Positions 60,287-64,000 of a DNA stretch of 64,000 nt are shown in pieces. The notes under the pieces are model-generated. The model was not told where the DNA came from, did not search any database, and saw only the letters and a program-made list of their open reading frames with translations. Origin of the DNA: Polynucleobacter acidiphobus (GTDB lineage Bacteria; Pseudomonadota; Gammaproteobacteria; Burkholderiales; Burkholderiaceae); the NCBI RefSeq assembly GCF_003065385.1, contig NZ_CP023277.1, forward strand, positions 1,080,829 through 1,144,828, in the 5' to 3' direction. The number at the start of each line of letters is the position of its first letter. Positions within the stretch are counted from its first letter, which is position 1. The position numbers were made by a program, and so were the translations under genes.

Positions 60287-61174
60287 TTAAATTTGTTTTC
60301 TTTTTTCGACCATTCCTAAAAACTTTTCATACTCTTTTTCGTCAACTGAGTAACTGTGGTCATCATCAGGAAATTTTCCAGATTTAACTTCACCAATATA
60401 TTCTTTGATACCTTTTACCGCAACTTCAGTAAGATTCGCATAACGTTTTGTGAACTTTGGCTTGAAATCAGAAAAAACACCTAAGAGATCATGGCACAAA
60501 AGAATCTGACCATCTGTCCCTACTCCGGCACCAATTCCTATGGTTGGAATTTCTAGTTGCTTGGAAATAACAGTCGCAATCTTCGCAGGAACAGCCTCAA
60601 ATTCCAACATGAAGCAACCGGCATCCTGAATCGCAAAAGCATCTTCAAGAATTTTCATGGCAGTCTCTGCTGTTCTTCCCTGAATTCGAAATCCTCCAAA
60701 TACAGCAACGGTATGGGGAGTCATTCCAATATGTGAAGCAGTAGGTATGCCAGCATCAACCAGAGCCTTAAGGATGTGAGCTTGAGATTTCCCGCCCTGA
60801 GGCTTTACAGCATCACATGCAGCATCTTGCATGAAGCGAGTGGCGTTCTGTAGGGCGCGGTCAATTGTGTTGTAGCTTTGATAAGGCATGCACCCCAAAA
60901 CAAAAGTATTGGGGGCTCCCCTGCGTATGGATGCTGCATGCATAACCATCATATCCATGGTTGCAGGAATCGTATTGGGATGACCATGCGCGATCATGGC
61001 GAGACTATCGCCAACCACTGCAACATCAACACCGGCTGTTTCAGCCCATTTTGCAGATGTGTAATCAGGAACTGACATATAGACCATTTTTTCACCGGTC
61101 TTTTTTGACTCCCGAATCTCTTGTAAATTTCGCTTCTTTTTTTCAGTTGCGCCTGACCCTACAGGTATATTCAA
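60287..61174 (-). CDS. PanB-like (ketopantoate hydroxymethyltransferase family) protein with altered metal ligands
   Basis: Protein of 295 residues in the PanB/PEP-mutase-like barrel family. Conserved family elements are D56 (VVGDSL), K124, H148 (HIGMTPH), GGFRIQGR, E193 (EAVP) and IGIGAGVGTDGQIL. Two of the three metal-coordinating residues differ from PanB: the aspartate of ADLPF is C95 and the glutamate of VKIEGG is Q126. Enzyme activity on ketopantoate is therefore doubtful. The start is a TTG with AGGAG six bases before it; the earlier frame overlaps the upstream gene. Its operon with an oxygenase and a TRAP transporter suggests catabolism of an organic acid. Confidence 0.82.
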   Translation of the reverse strand: MNIPVGSGATEKKKRNLQEIRESKKTGEKMVYMSVPDYTSAKWAETAGVDVAVVGDSLAMIAHGHPNTIPATMDMMVMHAASIRRGAPNTFVLGCMPYQSYNTIDRALQNATRFMQDAACDAVKPQGGKSQAHILKALVDAGIPTASHIGMTPHTVAVFGGFRIQGRTAETAMKILEDAFAIQDAGCFMLEFEAVPAKIATVISKQLEIPTIGIGAGVGTDGQILLCHDLLGVFSDFKPKFTKRYANLTEVAVKGIKEYIGEVKSGKFPDDDHSYSVDEKEYEKFLGMVEKRKQI

Positions 61175-61194
61175 AATATTCTCCTTTAATTTGA

Positions 61195-62100
61195 CTACAT
61201 CATTACCTTTTCTGCATCTTCTTGTTGCTGCAATGAAAAAATCGAAGAGTAACCGCCCGACCAATCTGGTGGGATAAGACATGGCAATGGATCATGATGG
61301 GCAAATTGAGCCCTTTTTCCGGTCAAGATTACCTGATCATGTTTTGGTTTTAACGGGTTCACTGTATATGGGAATGCATCTGCTGAAGTCAGCGTATAAA
61401 GCAATAAAGGCCTTCCCAAATTAGATTGATTTGCTGGTGATCCGTGTATAGTTCGACAATTATGTAAGGTTAAAGAGCCGGCAGGCCCAGTTAAATAAAC
61501 GGCTTTTTCAATATGAACCTTTTTAATATCTCCGTCAGACAGGCAGCCAACCCATTTTCCTGTTTCATCGTACTGACTCATCATTGGTTCAAGCAAATGA
61601 CTTTTTGGGATTACGCCTAATGGTCCTTGATCCATTCCACAATCATACAAATAGGTACCGATTGTTAATGGTGAGTAGTTGGTATGTGGCCAGAATGAAA
61701 TATCGTAGTGCCACTTCACCTCTTCACCACCCTTTTGCCATTTGAAATTTAACTTGGAATGATGAAATTTCACATCGGGACCTACTAGGTCAGCGACTGC
61801 ATCTAGCATGGGCGATTTACTTACATATTCCCAGAAAACTGGGTGATGCTCTGTCGGATTGGATACTCGCCGCAATCGAGGATCAGAAGGTGTATGATCA
61901 GGCTCAAGATCAAAGATCATGTCCGATTTAGTCACCTTCTTGCTTCGCTCAACAAGCTCATTAGTTGCATCGCGTAATTTGGTCAACCATTCATCATCAA
62001 TGAATTTCTCTAACAAAATATATCCATTATCGAAATAATCCTCACGCTGCTTTTGTGTAAGAACGCGTGCTGGAATCTTCAGAATTTGTTCAGGGGTCAT
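61195..62100 (-). CDS. phytanoyl-CoA dioxygenase (PhyH)-family Fe(II)/2-oxoglutarate oxygenase
   Basis: Protein of 301 residues with a double-stranded beta-helix oxygenase core. The iron ligands are H131 and D133 (WHYDISF) and H219 (IHGSPA), with R230 (GRPLLLY) for the 2-oxoglutarate. The family hydroxylates small molecules such as phytanoyl-CoA, ectoine or phosphonates. AAGGAG lies about nine bases before the ATG. It sits between the TRAP large subunit and the PanB-like gene, suggesting that it oxidises the transported substrate. Substrate is unknown. Confidence 0.88.
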   Translation of the reverse strand: MTPEQILKIPARVLTQKQREDYFDNGYILLEKFIDDEWLTKLRDATNELVERSKKVTKSDMIFDLEPDHTPSDPRLRRVSNPTEHHPVFWEYVSKSPMLDAVADLVGPDVKFHHSKLNFKWQKGGEEVKWHYDISFWPHTNYSPLTIGTYLYDCGMDQGPLGVIPKSHLLEPMMSQYDETGKWVGCLSDGDIKKVHIEKAVYLTGPAGSLTLHNCRTIHGSPANQSNLGRPLLLYTLTSADAFPYTVNPLKPKHDQVILTGKRAQFAHHDPLPCLIPPDWSGGYSSIFSLQQQEDAEKVMM

Positions 62101-62111
62101 CTTAATTCTCC

Positions 62112-63434
62112 TTATCTAAAGTTCAACATCACACTTGGTAAATAAGTTACCAAAGATGGAAAAGTCATCACAATTACTAAAGTCAAAGACTGAAGTACGA
62201 TAAATGGAACAACGCCACGATACATATGCTTAATATTGATTTCCTCAGGAGCAACAGCGCGTAAATAGAAGATTGCTGGCGCCATCGGAGGTGTTAGATA
62301 AGAAGTCTGAATCACAATGAGAAATAGAATACAAAACCAGACTGGGTCAAAACCAGCGCTTGTTATCAGTGGCGTAAAAAGAGGTACAAAAATTAGGACA
62401 ATTGAAATCCAATCAAGAAAAAAGCCGGAGAGGAAAATAATCGATAGCATCAATGCAAGGAGTACCCACGGACTTAATTGCATTTGATTGATGATGTTAT
62501 TTGCAGTATTGATCCCACCACCTCCTATAAATACGCCTGTAAATAGAGATCCCGCCAATAAGACCGCCATAATCATTGCGGTTATTAGCAGCGTTTTTAT
62601 TAATGCTTGATACAAACCTTTCCAGGTAAAGTTTCTGTATAGAACTGTTAATAAAACTGAGGCGATCGCTCCAATTGCAGCAGCCTCGGTCGGGGAAGCT
62701 AAACCAAAGAGGATGGAGCCTAAGACTGCCACGATCATGAGTAATGGGGGCACAAGATTTTTTGTTGAAATCCAAATTTTTTCTCGAAAGCTGGGCTCTC
62801 CAGGCTCGGGTGGAATGCGAGGACCTCTATCAGGGTAAATAACACACAAGGTAAAAATATAAATTAAATACAGAGAGGCCATAATTAGGCCAGGAAATAC
62901 CATTCCGTACAGTAAGTCACCCACAGAGACTGTAGCCAATGGGCCCATGACGACCGCAACAACGGACGGAGGTATGATTGTTCCAAGCGATCCACCAGCA
63001 CAAATAGTTCCCGAAATTAAACTTTTGTTGTATTTGTAGCGCAGCATAATCGGTATGGTTAAAAGTCCTACTACGGACTCTGTAGCGCCAATAACTCCAC
63101 TAGAAGCTGCAAAAATAATGCACATAATGACGGTCGCTAATGCCAAACCGCCGGGTAAACGCCTTGTCCAAATATGGATAGCTTCAAATAGCTTATCTGC
63201 AATTCCTGATTTTTCAAGAATTGCGCCCATAAAAACAAATAATGGAATCGCTGCAAAAACAAAATTTGACGAAATATCTTCTATTTTTTCAATAAATTGA
63301 AAAATTACACGATCGCTAAAAATATAGAGCCCAAATAGAACGGCCGTAATCATCATTGCAAAGGCAACTTGTACACCCAAAAACATCAGTACAAATGCCA
63401 TGGGTAACATTAGGAATGGAATAATGTCACTCAT
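62112..63434 (-). CDS. TRAP transporter large permease (DctM-like)
   Basis: Inner-membrane subunit of 440 residues with about twelve helices; the DctM signature is seen in LLTIPIMLRYKYNKSLISGTICAGGSLGTIIPPS and the C-terminal LDWISIVLIFVPLFTPL. It forms the transport channel of a TRAP system that imports carboxylates or related compounds with sodium and a periplasmic binding protein. It overlaps the small permease gene by eight bases. The binding-protein gene (dctP-like) is not in the window and may be to the right. Confidence 0.92.
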   Translation of the reverse strand: MSDIIPFLMLPMAFVLMFLGVQVAFAMMITAVLFGLYIFSDRVIFQFIEKIEDISSNFVFAAIPLFVFMGAILEKSGIADKLFEAIHIWTRRLPGGLALATVIMCIIFAASSGVIGATESVVGLLTIPIMLRYKYNKSLISGTICAGGSLGTIIPPSVVAVVMGPLATVSVGDLLYGMVFPGLIMASLYLIYIFTLCVIYPDRGPRIPPEPGEPSFREKIWISTKNLVPPLLMIVAVLGSILFGLASPTEAAAIGAIASVLLTVLYRNFTWKGLYQALIKTLLITAMIMAVLLAGSLFTGVFIGGGGINTANNIINQMQLSPWVLLALMLSIIFLSGFFLDWISIVLIFVPLFTPLITSAGFDPVWFCILFLIVIQTSYLTPPMAPAIFYLRAVAPEEINIKHMYRGVVPFIVLQSLTLVIVMTFPSLVTYLPSVMLNFR

Positions 63435-63930
63435 GGCTAACGGCCTTATATTTCTGGAGAGATTTCATAATCTCTGCATAGACTTGTAATGCAAGTAGGG
63501 CAAATGCGATTAGGAAAACAACTCGAAATGGCCATACTGGCATATTCATTGCTGATTGGCCACTACGTTCACCTTTTATAAATCCAGAAACCAAATATCC
63601 AGTTAAGCCGTACGTTAGCCACAACATCAACGGTAAAATGATTGAATAGGAACAAATATCAATTAAAGCTCGCGTCTTTGCGCTCATTGCTTGGCTAAAA
63701 ATATCAATTCGAATAAATTGACCCTGCTGAAGGGTATATGCCATCCCTAATAAAAAGTGGCTACCGGTTAGCATGTAACCAACCTCATAAGCCCAAATAG
63801 TAGGCGCCTCAAATACATATCGGGCAATTACTTCATATGTTGTAGTAAGTACCAGTGGCACCAAGGCAAGAGAGGCCAAAATTCCAATATTGCCTGTCAA
63901 ACGTTCAATCTGATTAACAAACGGACTCAT
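63427..63930 (-). CDS. TRAP transporter small permease (DctQ-like)
   Basis: Membrane protein of 167 residues with four helices, the DctQ layout. Typical elements are the charged TTTYEVIARYVFEAPTIWAYEVGYML segment and the QGQFIRIDIF loop. It pairs with the large permease that follows. Its upstream region has a strong minus-strand hairpin with a T run, so readthrough from a gene to the right could be limited. Start ATG with weak ribosome site. Confidence 0.9.
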   Translation of the reverse strand: MSPFVNQIERLTGNIGILASLALVPLVLTTTYEVIARYVFEAPTIWAYEVGYMLTGSHFLLGMAYTLQQGQFIRIDIFSQAMSAKTRALIDICSYSIILPLMLWLTYGLTGYLVSGFIKGERSGQSAMNMPVWPFRVVFLIAFALLALQVYAEIMKSLQKYKAVSHE

Positions 63931-63950
63931 GTTTTACTTTTCTGATGTGA

Positions 63951-63984
63951 ATGGAAAAAAGGAGGTCTAACTTATTAGACCCCC
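63951..63984 (-). terminator. terminator-like hairpin before the DctQ gene
   Basis: On the minus strand GGGGGTCTAA-TAAG-TTAGACCTCC is followed by six T. It stands just upstream of the small permease gene. It may end a preceding dctP transcript or act as an attenuator that lowers permease expression relative to the binding protein. Confidence 0.78.
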
Positions 63985-64000
63985 TTTACACATTACTTTT

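Noticed and set aside
61175..61282. A 36-residue N-terminal extension of the PanB-like protein
   Set aside because: It overlaps the end of the oxygenase gene and lacks a ribosome site, whereas AGGAG precedes the TTG at 61174.
1..64000. CRISPR arrays, prophage, transposase or integrase genes
   Set aside because: No regular repeat-spacer pattern and no such coding sequence was found. The two tRNA scars imply that any integrase genes lie outside the window.

Overview
The window looks like the chromosome of a freshwater betaproteobacterium of the family Burkholderiaceae, most likely Polynucleobacter or a close relative. This rests on moderate G+C, dense short operons, many exported proteins, and gene families typical of that group (Cry-DASH with a TIGR03643 protein, DUF502, DUF3299, SYLF proteins, an SbtA permease beside a LysR gene). 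The genus is inferred and was not checked against a database.

Layout. Positions 1-5771 carry a copper-resistance block: a two-domain multicopper oxidase, a short TolC-like protein and a Cys/His-rich exported protein on the minus strand, a DUF3147 membrane protein, a small HMA chaperone, and a CopA ATPase behind a perfect 16-bp palindrome. The block ends at an orphan 3' half of tRNA-Asn (5912-5956), which reads as the distal attachment site of a genomic island lying to the left. From 6011 to about 11000 are a solute-binding protein, an outer-membrane barrel, an exported alpha/beta hydrolase, a GMC oxidoreductase and a SYLF lipoprotein. From 11109 to 14085 is a metal-linked cassette (DUF2796/ZrgA-like, ABC ATPase, FtsX-type permease, DUF3299). 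It runs convergently into an arsenic operon, arsR-arsI-arsC-aquaporin (14076-16021), that has no dedicated arsenite pump. DUF502, a MarR-flavodoxin-pirin operon, an htpX gene broken by an in-frame stop, and a uspA gene with an FNR box follow.

Positions 21619-27191 form a light-response block: TIGR03643 protein, SDR, renalase-like flavoprotein, Cry-DASH and a second photolyase/cryptochrome. Positions 30892-35815 form a c-di-GMP and polysaccharide block: GGDEF, HD-GYP, PgaC-like synthase, exported barrel and an alanine-rich helical protein. From 29 to 60 kb there are five exported YtcJ-type amidohydrolases. Interleaved with them are two Tat-exported patatin-like proteins of an unusual subfamily, outer-membrane barrels, a DSD1-type PLP enzyme, a TPP-dependent 2-oxoacid decarboxylase, an Ntn amide hydrolase, a D-amino-acid dehydrogenase behind a tandem glycine riboswitch, and an MFS transporter. 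A LysR-SbtA bicarbonate-uptake pair lies at 42270-44212. The amidohydrolases, D-amino-acid enzymes and amide hydrolase together suggest scavenging of amide or amino-acid derived compounds in the periplasm; this is inference.

At 60029-60073, five bases after the last amidohydrolase, an orphan 3' half of tRNA-Arg(TCT) on the minus strand reads as a second island border, with the island to the right. That side holds a PanB-like protein with two changed metal ligands, a phytanoyl-CoA-dioxygenase-like enzyme and a TRAP transporter. The sequence between the two tRNA fragments would then be the older backbone.
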